NCBI GenBank assembly: GCA_018817865.1
Contig: JAHITG010000452.1
Coordinates: 1-13,826 of the forward strand
Origin: Spirochaetota bacterium
GTDB taxonomy: Bacteria; Spirochaetota; JAHITG01
DNA length: 13,826 bases
Direction: 5' to 3'
Below, piece after piece: positions 1 to 6,939 of this stretch (its first letter is position 1; every line of letters starts with the position of its first letter). The notes beneath the pieces were generated by a model. It did not search any database and was not told the DNA's origin. It worked only from the letters and a program-made list of their open reading frames with translations. Made by a program: the position numbers and the translations under genes.

Positions 1-1
1 A

Positions 2-673
2 AAATCAAATAAAAAAATAACTTACTTTAACCTGTTTAAGAGTACGCTGCATCATATTTATAATCCGTCGGAGCCATTAATAAAATTTAAAGCTTCGATA
101 AACTGGCCTCCAAGTCTGGATCTTTTTTTCAAAGTGCCGCAAAATTTTCTTTTTGACTATCTTTTCATGGGGGGAGGAGCCAGGGATTATCAGTTTTTAT
201 ATGAAAACCAGGATCTGTTCCAGGGAAAAAAGGTTATCATCACCCATTGTGATTCGGCAGTACATCATCCGGATAAAGATAATCCTAATTTTGACTGCAG
301 CTATGACCGCAAATACTTAGGATTGTTAAATAAGATCGACAATTTTATCTGTTTAAACCGCATTGATGAGCAATATTATTGTAAACTTCTTCTGTACACC
401 AGAATTACCATCTGTCTCTTCAGGAATATACTCAGCACCCACTCAACCTGTATCTCAGATGCGATCTGGTATGGGAAACCTGTCATAACCACTAAAGTGG
501 AAGCAACCGAACATTTAAAAGATTATGCTCTTTTTGCTAAAAATGCAAAGGATGTAAAACGGTTCCTTAAAAAACTGGATGATCCTGAATTTTATAAAAA
601 GATAACTCGAAAAACAATAAACTATGGTAGAAAGGAATTTGATATTTATAAAATATTAAGATTAATTGAATAG
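2..673 (+). CDS. Glycosyltransferase-like protein, C-terminal part (5' end outside window)
   Basis: The frame is open from base 2 to the TAG at 671-673 with no in-frame stop, so the gene begins to the left of the window. The GTG at 134 is not needed as a start. About 223 residues are visible. The second half looks like the C-terminal Rossmann domain of a GT-B glycosyltransferase: a Ser-Thr-His-Ser-Thr stretch, then DAIWYGKPVITTK, a Glu-Ala-Thr-Glu-His run, and a helix of the kind that follows the nucleotide-sugar site (AKDVKRFLKKL). Such enzymes transfer sugar from an activated donor, usually at the cytoplasmic face. It is the only plus-strand gene and converges with the prepilin peptidase-like gene, overlapping it by 12 bp, so it is probably not part of the rSAM operon. 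The family call rests on motif resemblance only, and the acceptor cannot be told. Confidence 0.5.
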   Translation, partial: KSNKKITYFNLFKSTLHHIYNPSEPLIKFKASINWPPSLDLFFKVPQNFLFDYLFMGGGARDYQFLYENQDLFQGKKVIITHCDSAVHHPDKDNPNFDCSYDRKYLGLLNKIDNFICLNRIDEQYYCKLLLYTRITICLFRNILSTHSTCISDAIWYGKPVITTKVEATEHLKDYALFAKNAKDVKRFLKKLDDPEFYKKITRKTINYGRKEFDIYKILRLIE

Positions 674-1855
674 TTTCATAAGATAGTTAAAAACTGACCC
701 GCGGAGTATTAACGTAGCCAGTGTACCGGCAAAAACAAATGGCGCAAAAGGGAAAGTCTGGCAGATGTCGATCTTTTTTATTTTCTCATTCTGAAGGAAT
801 TTTTTGATCTTTTCTGTTTGCTCCAAAGAGAGCCCATCAAAATAAAGAGGCCCAAGTTGTGTCTCAAAGAATTTTTTATTCTTTTTTAATAAAATAGTTG
901 TTTCTTTTGTCAAAATCATACCCGGTTTCAGATTTTTTAGATTGATTTTTTTAATTCCCCCGGCTTTAGATATATAACGGGCAAGCCTTCTAAGAATATA
1001 CAGAAAGATAAAAAATCCACTTGTGAATTGTAAAATCCTTATAAAGGGATTAAATTTTAATGAAGGACTTTTCCAGAGGAAATAGGATAAGATGATCAAA
1101 AAAAGGAAAATAAAAAGGTTGATCTTTTCCTTTTTCATTAACAGCATTCTCACAGGCCGTAAACCCAAATAAAGAACTAAAAAAGTGAGGATCTGGGATG
1201 ATAAAGTAAAACCCAAGATGCTTATTTTAAATTTTATGAGTGATACAAGAGAAAAAGCAATAGTTAAAATTAATATTATATTAAAGACATAAAAGAGTTT
1301 AACTATTGTAAATTTTTTTTTGATCTTTTTTAAAGAAGACAGGCTCTTTTTTTTACCACTGTGAAAGAATTTGAGTAAACTTTTATTTTGAAAGACTAAT
1401 TTATAGATTCCTGTAAATACAAGATAAAAAAAGGCAATCGTATAAGAATTGAGCAATATCATTAACGAAGGAAAATAAACTATTTTTTCTCCGGAGTAAA
1501 CAGTCAAGGGTACAAGAAGACAAAAAAGAGTAAATAGTTTGGCATCACCTGCTGCCCATACATTGAATTTCCATAATAGTATCCCTGCTGTTAATGCTAA
1601 AATTACATTGATCGCTACATCAAGATAGAAATGGTAGCTGAGGTAGTGGGTCTCCCCTGCATGTATCGCCAAAAAAACAGAATACTTCCTGGCAACGGTC
1701 CAGAGAAAAAGAAGGATGTATACGATAACACCGTATGAAAGCCCGTATATGATCAATCTGTTTTTTACCTTTCCTGTTTTAATATCTGAGAGGGTAGAGG
1801 AGACTCCTATCCAGAGGATAGCCGGTATAAATAAAATATAAAGAAGTATATTCAT
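662..1855 (-). CDS. Type IV prepilin peptidase-like (A24 family) membrane aspartyl protease with an inserted soluble domain
   Basis: This is a polytopic membrane protein with hydrophobic segments from residue 1 to about 290 and again at about 370-390. Two Asp residues sit where A24 peptidases have their catalytic pair: D24 in SDIKTGKVKNRL after the first membrane segment, and D104 in WAAGDAKLF, a GxGD-type motif with Ala in place of the first Gly. The C-terminal TFPFAPFVFAGTLATL resembles the last helix of the family. Between them lies a charged region (about 296-365) with LKPGMIL, probably a cytoplasmic insertion. The family cleaves and sometimes methylates type III signal peptides of pilins and flagellins. 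At 397 aa it is longer than ordinary A24 enzymes. No CPxxC zinc motifs are visible. It lies 51 bp after the 595-aa rSAM gene, and no pilin gene is in the window. ATG at 1855 has only a weak ribosome site. The substrate is unknown, and HxsA is one candidate. Confidence 0.72.
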   Translation of the reverse strand: MNILLYILFIPAILWIGVSSTLSDIKTGKVKNRLIIYGLSYGVIVYILLFLWTVARKYSVFLAIHAGETHYLSYHFYLDVAINVILALTAGILLWKFNVWAAGDAKLFTLFCLLVPLTVYSGEKIVYFPSLMILLNSYTIAFFYLVFTGIYKLVFQNKSLLKFFHSGKKKSLSSLKKIKKKFTIVKLFYVFNIILILTIAFSLVSLIKFKISILGFTLSSQILTFLVLYLGLRPVRMLLMKKEKINLFIFLFLIILSYFLWKSPSLKFNPFIRILQFTSGFFIFLYILRRLARYISKAGGIKKINLKNLKPGMILTKETTILLKKNKKFFETQLGPLYFDGLSLEQTEKIKKFLQNEKIKKIDICQTFPFAPFVFAGTLATLILRGSVFNYLMKLFN

Positions 1856-1906
1856 TATGATAGTTTTAAATCCGTTTCATAAAAAGAATAAATATAAAAT
1901 CAAACT

Positions 1907-3694
1907 TTAAGAAAGTATCGGTCTGAATTCTGAAAATCCAAAATGCTTGGGATATTCCCGCCAGGTTCCTTCGCAGACTTTATCATATTTGCACTTCGGG
2001 CATTCCTTTCCCTTTATTTTGGCCAGCTTCGGCCTTACTTTATCAAACTCTATTTTCATGTCCAGCTCATAAATTTCTGTTGAAGGTATAAATGCTTCCA
2101 CAATATACCGTTCATATCCGGGCATTAAACAATAGGGGATCGCTTCGGTCATCACCTGTATTCCCGCTTTAATACCTGTATTCAGTCCTTTTATAACATA
2201 GGGTATAACCATAGCCATTCTTGGAACAATGGAAGGAAAGTGCTCTTCGGCTGAACCCATAGCATGAACAAAAGCAAATTGAAATTGCTCTACTTTCAGG
2301 GAGGCCAGCAGCCCGGCGATCTCTTCCAGATGCCGGTAATTGGATTTTGTGATAACAGTATTGGCATATACCGGTTGCCCTAATTCCTTTAAATTTTTAA
2401 ATCCCTGAATAGTTTCAAAAAAACTTTCACTACTGGTCAGGTAGTTATGAAGTTCTGGAATATGCCCATGCAATGCCAGCCCGAATTCATTTACACCTGA
2501 GCGAATGGAAGCCTGGCAGAATTTTTTATATGCAAACATCCGTCCGTTGGACTGGACCTGTATCCGTTCAAATCCAAGGGATTTTGTATAGCGGATCAGC
2601 TCCAGAAAATCCGGTCTAACAGTAGGTTCTCCGCCGGTAAAAACTATACCCTTACAGTTCCTTCTGGCTTTATTAAGGATCTTCTTTACTTCACCGGTCG
2701 TCATATCCGGAAGAATGTCTCTCTTTCTACCCTGCACACAGAATTTACAGTAGTTATTACAGGAATAACCTATTTTAATATCTGCTTTTTTAACAGGATT
2801 TAAGTTTCCTAAAGAGTTGATGAATTTACTTAACAGGTGATCTGCCTGCAGCGTTGATTTCAGGATCTTCTTATCAAGGTTATTCTGGATCAGTCTCTTA
2901 AGAGAGGGTATAGGGCTCTGATTGAACTTTTGAGTTTTCAGGTCTCCCATCAGCAGAAGATCTTTATATTGTTCAAAATGTTTAGAGAGGATAATATTAC
3001 TGCTGAATAGTTGACCGTTTGGATCGATCGTATAACAGGAGTTGTATAAAGGGATCTCACCTAACAGGCCCGGGTTTGCAAATTGTATATCTTTATGCTG
3101 GGAATAGAAATTTTTGATCTTTATAAACTGTTGTTCCAGAATTTTCAGCTCTTCCTCGGTCCAGGATATGTAATACGCCGGTAACAGATTGAATTTTTTA
3201 AATCCCAGTTTATACAGTCTGCGGAATTCAGACAAAAGAGTTCCTGCTTTTTCAGGGAGGATATCCATATTCAAACAGATTCCTGAAAAATGAACTAAAG
3301 AATTAAAGATCGATTTATCTATTTTTATTAAATGGTGAATACTGAGAATGAGATCGATCTTATGATCCTGTAAAAAAGTCAGAATATCCTTACTTAAGAG
3401 AGTACCGTTGGTAGGGAGGACAAAAGTGATCTCCTTTTTCAGTTTTTTCGCCTGTGATTCAGCGTAGAGAACGATCTTTTTCAACAGGTCAATTTCAAGG
3501 AGCGGTTCTCCACCAAAAAATTTTATCCTTTTTTTCTTTCCCGGTAATGAAAGAAAAAAATCTATAGCTTTCCCGGCCGTATTGAAATTTAAAGAAAGGT
3601 TCTTTATCTTAACAGGACAAAAATCACAATGCAGATTGCATTGTAAAGTAAGAATTAAAGAGAGATTGTTCTTTTGAAAAAATTTATTATGCAT
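1907..3694 (-). CDS. Tandem double radical SAM protein (two rSAM domains in one chain)
   Basis: Two complete rSAM signatures lie in one 595-residue chain. Domain 1 (about 1-240) has C19-x3-C23-x2-C26, GGEP at 61-64, and a single later Cys followed by a DPNG turn (C220, 224-227), a remnant of a SPASM/Twitch start. Domain 2 (about 303-595) has C312-x3-C316-x2-C319, GGEP at 354-357, SNGRMFAYK, C522 in AIPYC and C565-x2-C568-x5-C574. The latter four Cys plausibly hold an auxiliary Fe-S cluster. The C-terminal CEGTWREYPKHFGFSEFRP is shared with other proteins in this locus. Radical SAM enzymes cleave S-adenosylmethionine at a [4Fe-4S] cluster to start radical chemistry on a substrate. Here HxsA is the likely substrate by context. 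The gene lies 54 bp after hxsB, and AGGA is 8 nt before its ATG. It could supply the HxsC role, but its architecture is unlike the single-domain HxsC family. Confidence 0.85.
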   Translation of the reverse strand: MHNKFFQKNNLSLILTLQCNLHCDFCPVKIKNLSLNFNTAGKAIDFFLSLPGKKKRIKFFGGEPLLEIDLLKKIVLYAESQAKKLKKEITFVLPTNGTLLSKDILTFLQDHKIDLILSIHHLIKIDKSIFNSLVHFSGICLNMDILPEKAGTLLSEFRRLYKLGFKKFNLLPAYYISWTEEELKILEQQFIKIKNFYSQHKDIQFANPGLLGEIPLYNSCYTIDPNGQLFSSNIILSKHFEQYKDLLLMGDLKTQKFNQSPIPSLKRLIQNNLDKKILKSTLQADHLLSKFINSLGNLNPVKKADIKIGYSCNNYCKFCVQGRKRDILPDMTTGEVKKILNKARRNCKGIVFTGGEPTVRPDFLELIRYTKSLGFERIQVQSNGRMFAYKKFCQASIRSGVNEFGLALHGHIPELHNYLTSSESFFETIQGFKNLKELGQPVYANTVITKSNYRHLEEIAGLLASLKVEQFQFAFVHAMGSAEEHFPSIVPRMAMVIPYVIKGLNTGIKAGIQVMTEAIPYCLMPGYERYIVEAFIPSTEIYELDMKIEFDKVRPKLAKIKGKECPKCKYDKVCEGTWREYPKHFGFSEFRPILS

Positions 3695-3748
3695 ACCCTT
3701 TATCCTTTTAATCCCGGATATTGCAGGTTGGGGGATGGATCTTTTTAA

Positions 3749-5224
3749 TTACTGGTTTTGATCTATCAGATTTTCTAATGTATAATCGGCCCACTTAATA
3801 AAGATGTCTCTGATTTTATTGTTCTGCATCTTATTAAAAAGGTATTCAAAAATCCCCATATTGATCCTGCATCTTTCGTTCAAAGGCATCTGGCTGAAAA
3901 TATTACCGCATGTCGCGTAATTATAAATAGGGCAGATACCACAATACGGTTTATAAACACAGGAATCACAGGATAATCCTTCTAAACAGGAAGCCAGGCA
4001 CAGGCTTTTTACGGTTGGGTGGGAGATAATATCCCGGTAGGAACCTTTTTTTACATCACCGATGCAGAAAGTATCTTCTCCTATCATTCTTCCTTCATCA
4101 CAGGTATACATTTTGCCATCATAATTATAAAGGAGCTGGCCGATCCCGGCTCCGCAGGGCGAACGCAGTTCCAGGAAATTGGGATCATATTCCGTTAACA
4201 TCTTTGCCAGGACCGTCTTTACAAAATTTTCATGGAAGCGGGTTTTAGGATGTTCTAAATTATATGCTATGATATGATCTAAAATTTTTGTATAAAATTT
4301 CAGGTATTCTTCAGCTGAGTATCCGATTCGGCCCCATTGCTCTTTTGCCACTCCCAGAGGGGTCATGGGCCGGACAAAGATGGCTTCGATCCCTCTCTTG
4401 ATATATTCATCCACAATCTCTTTGGGATATTTCAGAGAAAGTCGGCTTACGGTAACAAGAGCACCCGGTCGGTATTTATTGTCCAATCTTCCCTTATATT
4501 CTTCCTGGGCTTTTTTCAGCCATGTAATCGTCTGTTTATAATTATTTCCATGTGACCAGATCCTGTTCTTATTATGCAGTTCTTCGGGTCCGTCGAGAGA
4601 TGTGCATAGAGTGATCGAATTTTTAACCAGAAATTCAAGTTTTTTTTCATCCATCAATGAAAAGTTGGAAACCAGTCTCATTTCCATGTTCTTCTTTTCG
4701 GTTTTATTTTTTTCGTTGGCATATTTAATTATGAATTTGACCACCGGCCAGTTTAACAGTGGTTCTCCTCCCTGAAATTCAATAGCAACGGAACTTGATG
4801 GAGATTTGAATATTGTATCGACTATTTTTTTAGCTGTATCAAGATCAAGGTCATATCCTTTTTCGTCACCTCCGCGTGAGGAAGCCTGACAATATAAACA
4901 TTTCTGGTTGCATCGCAGGGTCACAACTATGATATGAAGACTCGGGCCCTGCCATAAAAAGAGGTTTTTCTTTTGATATTCACCAATCAGGGCGGAGAAA
5001 TCTGTCTTATCCCTGATCAATCCCTGTTCCTGTAAAACCGGGTAAATAGGATCACTTTCGCTGATCTTTCCTCTGACCAGGGCTTTAAAGGTCTTCTCCT
5101 GAAGGATAATATATTCACCAAGGTCATTTGTCAGAAGGTATTTATTGTTTTTTATTTTTTTAAACCTGAAGAATCCGCACTTTTCAGGATCAACTTTTAT
5201 TTTGGGTATTTTGATTTCCTTCAT
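3749..5224 (-). CDS. hxsB: His-Xaa-Ser system radical SAM maturase HxsB
   Basis: This 491-residue rSAM/SPASM enzyme matches HxsB as I know it. An N-terminal non-catalytic region (1-90) contains FRFKKIK and LLTNDLGEYIIL, followed by GPSLHIIVVTLRCNQKCLYC with C105-x3-C109-x2-C112. Next come IEFQGGEPLLNW (GGEP 152-155) and CTSLDGPEELHNKNR. The SPASM-like tail has C357 in RSPCGAG, a YNYDGKMYTCDEGRM segment (C375), and C419-x2-C422-x5-C428-x2-C431 with more Cys at 409, 413, 439 and 452, enough for two auxiliary [4Fe-4S] clusters. In the His-Xaa-Ser system HxsB is predicted to modify the repeat protein HxsA; the chemistry is not known to me. The ATG follows the TAA of the 65-aa gene by 2 nt, with AAGG about 9 nt upstream, so the two are translationally coupled. 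Length is normal for the family. Confidence 0.85.
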   Translation of the reverse strand: MKEIKIPKIKVDPEKCGFFRFKKIKNNKYLLTNDLGEYIILQEKTFKALVRGKISESDPIYPVLQEQGLIRDKTDFSALIGEYQKKNLFLWQGPSLHIIVVTLRCNQKCLYCQASSRGGDEKGYDLDLDTAKKIVDTIFKSPSSSVAIEFQGGEPLLNWPVVKFIIKYANEKNKTEKKNMEMRLVSNFSLMDEKKLEFLVKNSITLCTSLDGPEELHNKNRIWSHGNNYKQTITWLKKAQEEYKGRLDNKYRPGALVTVSRLSLKYPKEIVDEYIKRGIEAIFVRPMTPLGVAKEQWGRIGYSAEEYLKFYTKILDHIIAYNLEHPKTRFHENFVKTVLAKMLTEYDPNFLELRSPCGAGIGQLLYNYDGKMYTCDEGRMIGEDTFCIGDVKKGSYRDIISHPTVKSLCLASCLEGLSCDSCVYKPYCGICPIYNYATCGNIFSQMPLNERCRINMGIFEYLFNKMQNNKIRDIFIKWADYTLENLIDQNQ

Positions 5225-5226
5225 TA

Positions 5227-5424
5227 TTATTGCCTTATGATACTTAAAATATAATTTAAGAATTCGTTTTTAACCAGTTCTTCGTTCTCTTTCTCAATCT
5301 TTCCTGAAACCAGAAAATATTTTTTTTCTTCTTTTAATGTCAGGTTTACGATTTTTTTATAAAGGCCAATTGATTTTTGAATAGTTTTCCGGGGATAGAT
5401 CTCTTTATTTAATTTTAAGATCAC
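5227..5424 (-). CDS. Small HxsD-like protein (HxsD paralogue)
   Basis: This is a 65-residue, Lys-rich protein. Residues 51-60 (VKNEFLNYIL) line up with FRNELLNNLL of the neighbouring HxsD. The preceding layout also agrees: an Ile-Tyr or Ile-Thr near the start, a helix, then two beta strands ending just before this motif. It therefore looks like a shortened copy of HxsD lacking the helix and tail after the motif. HxsD proteins are obligate companions of the HxsB/HxsC enzymes; a role in binding the precursor or the enzyme, as RRE/PqqD-like proteins do, is inference. It starts with GTG overlapping the hxsD stop (GTGA, 4 nt) with AGGA 8 nt upstream, and ends 2 nt before hxsB. The tight coupling on both sides supports a real gene. 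The HxsD kinship is judged by eye. Confidence 0.7.
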   Translation of the reverse strand: MILKLNKEIYPRKTIQKSIGLYKKIVNLTLKEEKKYFLVSGKIEKENEELVKNEFLNYILSIIRQ

Positions 5425-5858
5425 TTGGACTTTCCTGTTTTTGTCGAACTCTTCTTTTTATCGGTTTTTGGCTTAGCTTTTTTCTTTGGTTTATCTTCCC
5501 AGGGAATTGCGATCCCTAAGGGATCGTCCAGGTAATCTTCTTCTATCTGATCCATAAATTCATCCGTTTCAGTAGGAATAGCCGAATAGAGGGCTTGACT
5601 GATAATGTACTCTCTGATCTTGGAATTGTTCTTGGCGATCTCTTCCCTCAGAAGATTATTTAAAAGTTCATTTCTGAATTCCCCTTCAGCTTTTCTTAAA
5701 TTGATCTTTTTATCCTCTTTGGATTGAAGGGTAACAATAATATTTTTACTGTTTTTATCCAGATAAATATAAAATTTGTCAATAAAAGTATAACAGGTAG
5801 AATAAACAGCTTCAAGAGAAGTGATCTTTGAATTTAATAAAAAAGTAATTTTAGTCAT
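5421..5858 (-). CDS. hxsD: His-Xaa-Ser system protein HxsD
   Basis: This is a 145-residue soluble protein. Residues 1-95 fit HxsD: short strands (TKITFLLN, FYIYLD, NIIVTLQ), a helix containing SLEAVYSTCYTF, and the hallmark FRNELLNNLLREEI at 61-74 followed by a helix (IREYIISQALYSAI). The family is about 100 residues. The remainder is an extension: an acidic stretch (about 97-112), then DDPLGIAIPWE, then a Lys-rich tail (123-145) that is probably disordered. HxsD always accompanies HxsB and HxsC in His-Xaa-Ser loci; a precursor- or enzyme-binding role is likely but inferred. It is the first gene after a promoter-bearing 231-bp gap, so it heads the hxsD-hxsB transcription unit. The ATG at 5858 lacks a clear Shine-Dalgarno: the nearest purine run, AGGA, lies about 20 nt upstream. 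Confidence 0.8.
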   Translation of the reverse strand: MTKITFLLNSKITSLEAVYSTCYTFIDKFYIYLDKNSKNIIVTLQSKEDKKINLRKAEGEFRNELLNNLLREEIAKNNSKIREYIISQALYSAIPTETDEFMDQIEEDYLDDPLGIAIPWEDKPKKKAKPKTDKKKSSTKTGKSK

Positions 5859-5978
5859 ATATTTAATTGATGATTTAAATTCCTAAAATCGAATAATAAA
5901 TGCTTTCTTCTTTCCCTTTAACAGGACTATCATTTTACCTTATTATCTGAATTACTGAATTTGATTATTTTCAATAAT

Positions 5979-6006
5979 ATAATAGTGATAAATTTTCCTT
6001 TTTCAA
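5979..6006 (-). promoter_or_regulatory. Predicted promoter of hxsD-hxsB unit
   Basis: Read on the minus strand, TTGAAA (6006-6001) is followed after 16 bp by TATTAT (5984-5979). An A-rich tract lies immediately upstream (to about 6020). The ATG of hxsD is about 120 nt downstream. The AT richness makes chance matches easy, but the same arrangement recurs before hxsA with identical spacing, which raises confidence. Confidence 0.45.
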
Positions 6007-6020
6007 CTTTTTTTTAATTT
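5999..6020 (-). promoter_or_regulatory. 22-bp conserved upstream element, copy 1 (hxsD)
   Basis: This 22-bp block differs at a single base from 6691-6712 upstream of hxsA. It consists of an A8 tract flanked by AAATT on one side and GTTGAAAAA on the other, and it contains the putative -35 hexamer. It could be an UP-element-like tract, a regulator site, or both. Confidence 0.45.
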
Positions 6021-6089
6021 TTTATAGATAAACCAATAGAATAAAAATAAAATATAACCGGTCAGATTAGCTTTGCAGAGAGAATACTT

Positions 6090-6587
6090 CTACCATTGTC
6101 CATGAGAACCATGAGAAGCATGAGAGGCATGAGAGGCATGAGAGGCATGAGAGGCATGAGAACCATGTGAGGCATGGGAAGCATGAGAACCGTGTGAGGC
6201 ATGAGAACCATGTGAAGCATGAGAACCGTGTGAAGCGTGAGAACCGTGTGAAGCATGAGAACCGTGTGAAGCATGAGAACCGTGTGATCCGTGGGAACCA
6301 TGGGATCCGTGACTTGAGTGAGAAACATGGTTGGGATTCCTTTGAGGGCCTGTTACAGGAGGGTGCTCAGGGATTGGCGGGTCACCCGGCACGGGTTCTA
6401 CCGGAATCTCCGGACTGGTATTTGAAAAATAATTTGTATGGCTGGCTGCAGTTAAACCTGAGGCCAGCATACCTGAGGTTATTATCAATCCAATACCTAT
6501 CTTAAGAGCTTTCTTTTTTGTGATCTTTGCTTCTTCGCTGGAAAGAAAAGCTTTAATATCTTTCTTGATTTTTGGAAATTTTATCAT
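6090..6587 (-). CDS. hxsA: His-Xaa-Ser repeat protein HxsA (putative modified precursor)
   Basis: The protein has 165 residues in four parts. Residues 1-26 are basic and amphipathic (MIKFPKIKKDIKAFLSSEEA, then KITKKK). Residues 27-48 are hydrophobic (ALKIGIGLIITSG onward) and could be a signal peptide or anchor, with a possible signal peptidase site after A48. Residues 57-86 are a Pro-rich spacer. Residues 89-163 are 25 uninterrupted Ser-His-Xaa triplets (Xaa Gly or Ala, Ser once), ending in Gln-Trp. HxsA is the repeat protein of the His-Xaa-Ser system, the presumed substrate of the rSAM maturases HxsB and HxsC. The triplets would be modified in the cytoplasm before export. There is no Cys. 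A GGTGA ribosome site lies 6 nt before the ATG. The gene stands alone between two non-coding gaps and has its own predicted promoter, which fits a precursor needing more expression than its enzymes. Confidence 0.85.
   Translation of the reverse strand: MIKFPKIKKDIKAFLSSEEAKITKKKALKIGIGLIITSGMLASGLTAASHTNYFSNTSPEIPVEPVPGDPPIPEHPPVTGPQRNPNHVSHSSHGSHGSHGSHGSHASHGSHASHGSHASHGSHASHGSHASHGSHASHASHGSHASHASHASHASHASHGSHGQW
6099..6323 (-). repeat. Tandem 9-bp/18-bp repeat encoding (Ser-His-Gly/Ala)25
   Basis: There are twenty-five in-frame 9-bp units. In the middle an 18-bp unit is repeated, encoding SHG-SHA with a fixed codon pattern: TCA CAC GGT followed by TCT CAT GCT (or GCC). Near the 3' end of the gene a run of identical 9-bp SHA units (TCT CAT GCC; near 6117-6155) breaks the alternation. 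This implies two separate rounds of repeat expansion. The first units at the 5' side of the repeat use different codons and look oldest. Confidence 0.92.
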
Positions 6588-6670
6588 CTAATTTCACCAT
6601 CTAATATCATTAATTCCAGATCTAAAGTAATGATATATGTATAAAACTAATACCATACTCTACTTATTAT

Positions 6671-6698
6671 AATATAGTTCATTTTTATCATTTTTCCA
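6671..6698 (-). promoter_or_regulatory. Predicted promoter of hxsA
   Basis: On the minus strand, TGGAAA (6698-6693) lies 16 bp before TATATT (6676-6671). A perfect TATAAT (6671-6666) follows immediately, so the exact -10 is ambiguous. The hxsA ATG is about 80 nt downstream. The geometry repeats that of the hxsD promoter. Confidence 0.45.
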
Positions 6699-6712
6699 CT
6701 TTTTTTTAATTT
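6691..6712 (-). promoter_or_regulatory. 22-bp conserved upstream element, copy 2 (hxsA)
   Basis: It is identical at 21 of 22 positions to 5999-6020. The single difference falls in the putative -35 hexamer (TGGAAA here, TTGAAA before hxsD). In both places 14 bp separate the element from the -10-like hexamer. Confidence 0.45.
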
Positions 6713-6939
6713 ATTTTAATAAATAATACAGTTCTTCCAGAGTCTTTTTTCGATCAAAGATCAAATTATAGGGATTTTTTAATCGTGAAATTAATGAAGA
6801 TACCGCAAAAATGATCTGCAGAGAAGACTAAAGGAAAGCTGTTTCAAAGCAGTGTTGTGGAGAATAGAAATTAGATGTACTATGATAAAATAATATATAT
6901 TTTTTAAATTGCAGTAGAATATTTTTATTATACTCAGAT

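Larger units (their letters stand above)
6588..6939. other. 352-bp intergenic region upstream of hxsA
   Basis: No supportable gene, tRNA or strong hairpin is present. The half next to hxsA (6588-6720) holds its ribosome site, a predicted promoter and the 22-bp conserved element. The other half (about 6721-6939) is AT-rich sequence 3' of the preceding rSAM gene. No G+C-rich stem with a T run is visible, so I cannot point to a terminator. Only open frames of a few codons occur. Confidence 0.6.

Noticed and set aside
5859..6089. Terminator between hxsA and hxsD
   Set aside because: T-rich stretches occur after hxsA, but I could not find a stable stem before them.
6099..6323. CRISPR-like array
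   Set aside because: The unit is 9 or 18 bp with no spacers and encodes a continuous protein repeat.
6062..6328. Minus-strand frame of 88 codons rich in Met, Leu, His
   Set aside because: It is another frame of the hxsA 9-bp repeat, which stays open in several frames because its period is a multiple of three.
6167..6505. Plus-strand frame with Arg-His-Glu-Asn repeats
   Set aside because: It is the antisense shadow of the hxsA repeat; the plausible HxsA leader, spacer and ribosome site support the minus-strand frame.
6721..6939. Possible terminator, small RNA or tRNA after the upstream rSAM operon
   Set aside because: I found only short weak inverted repeats (for example GATC-TTT-GATC) without a following T run, and no tRNA-like arms.
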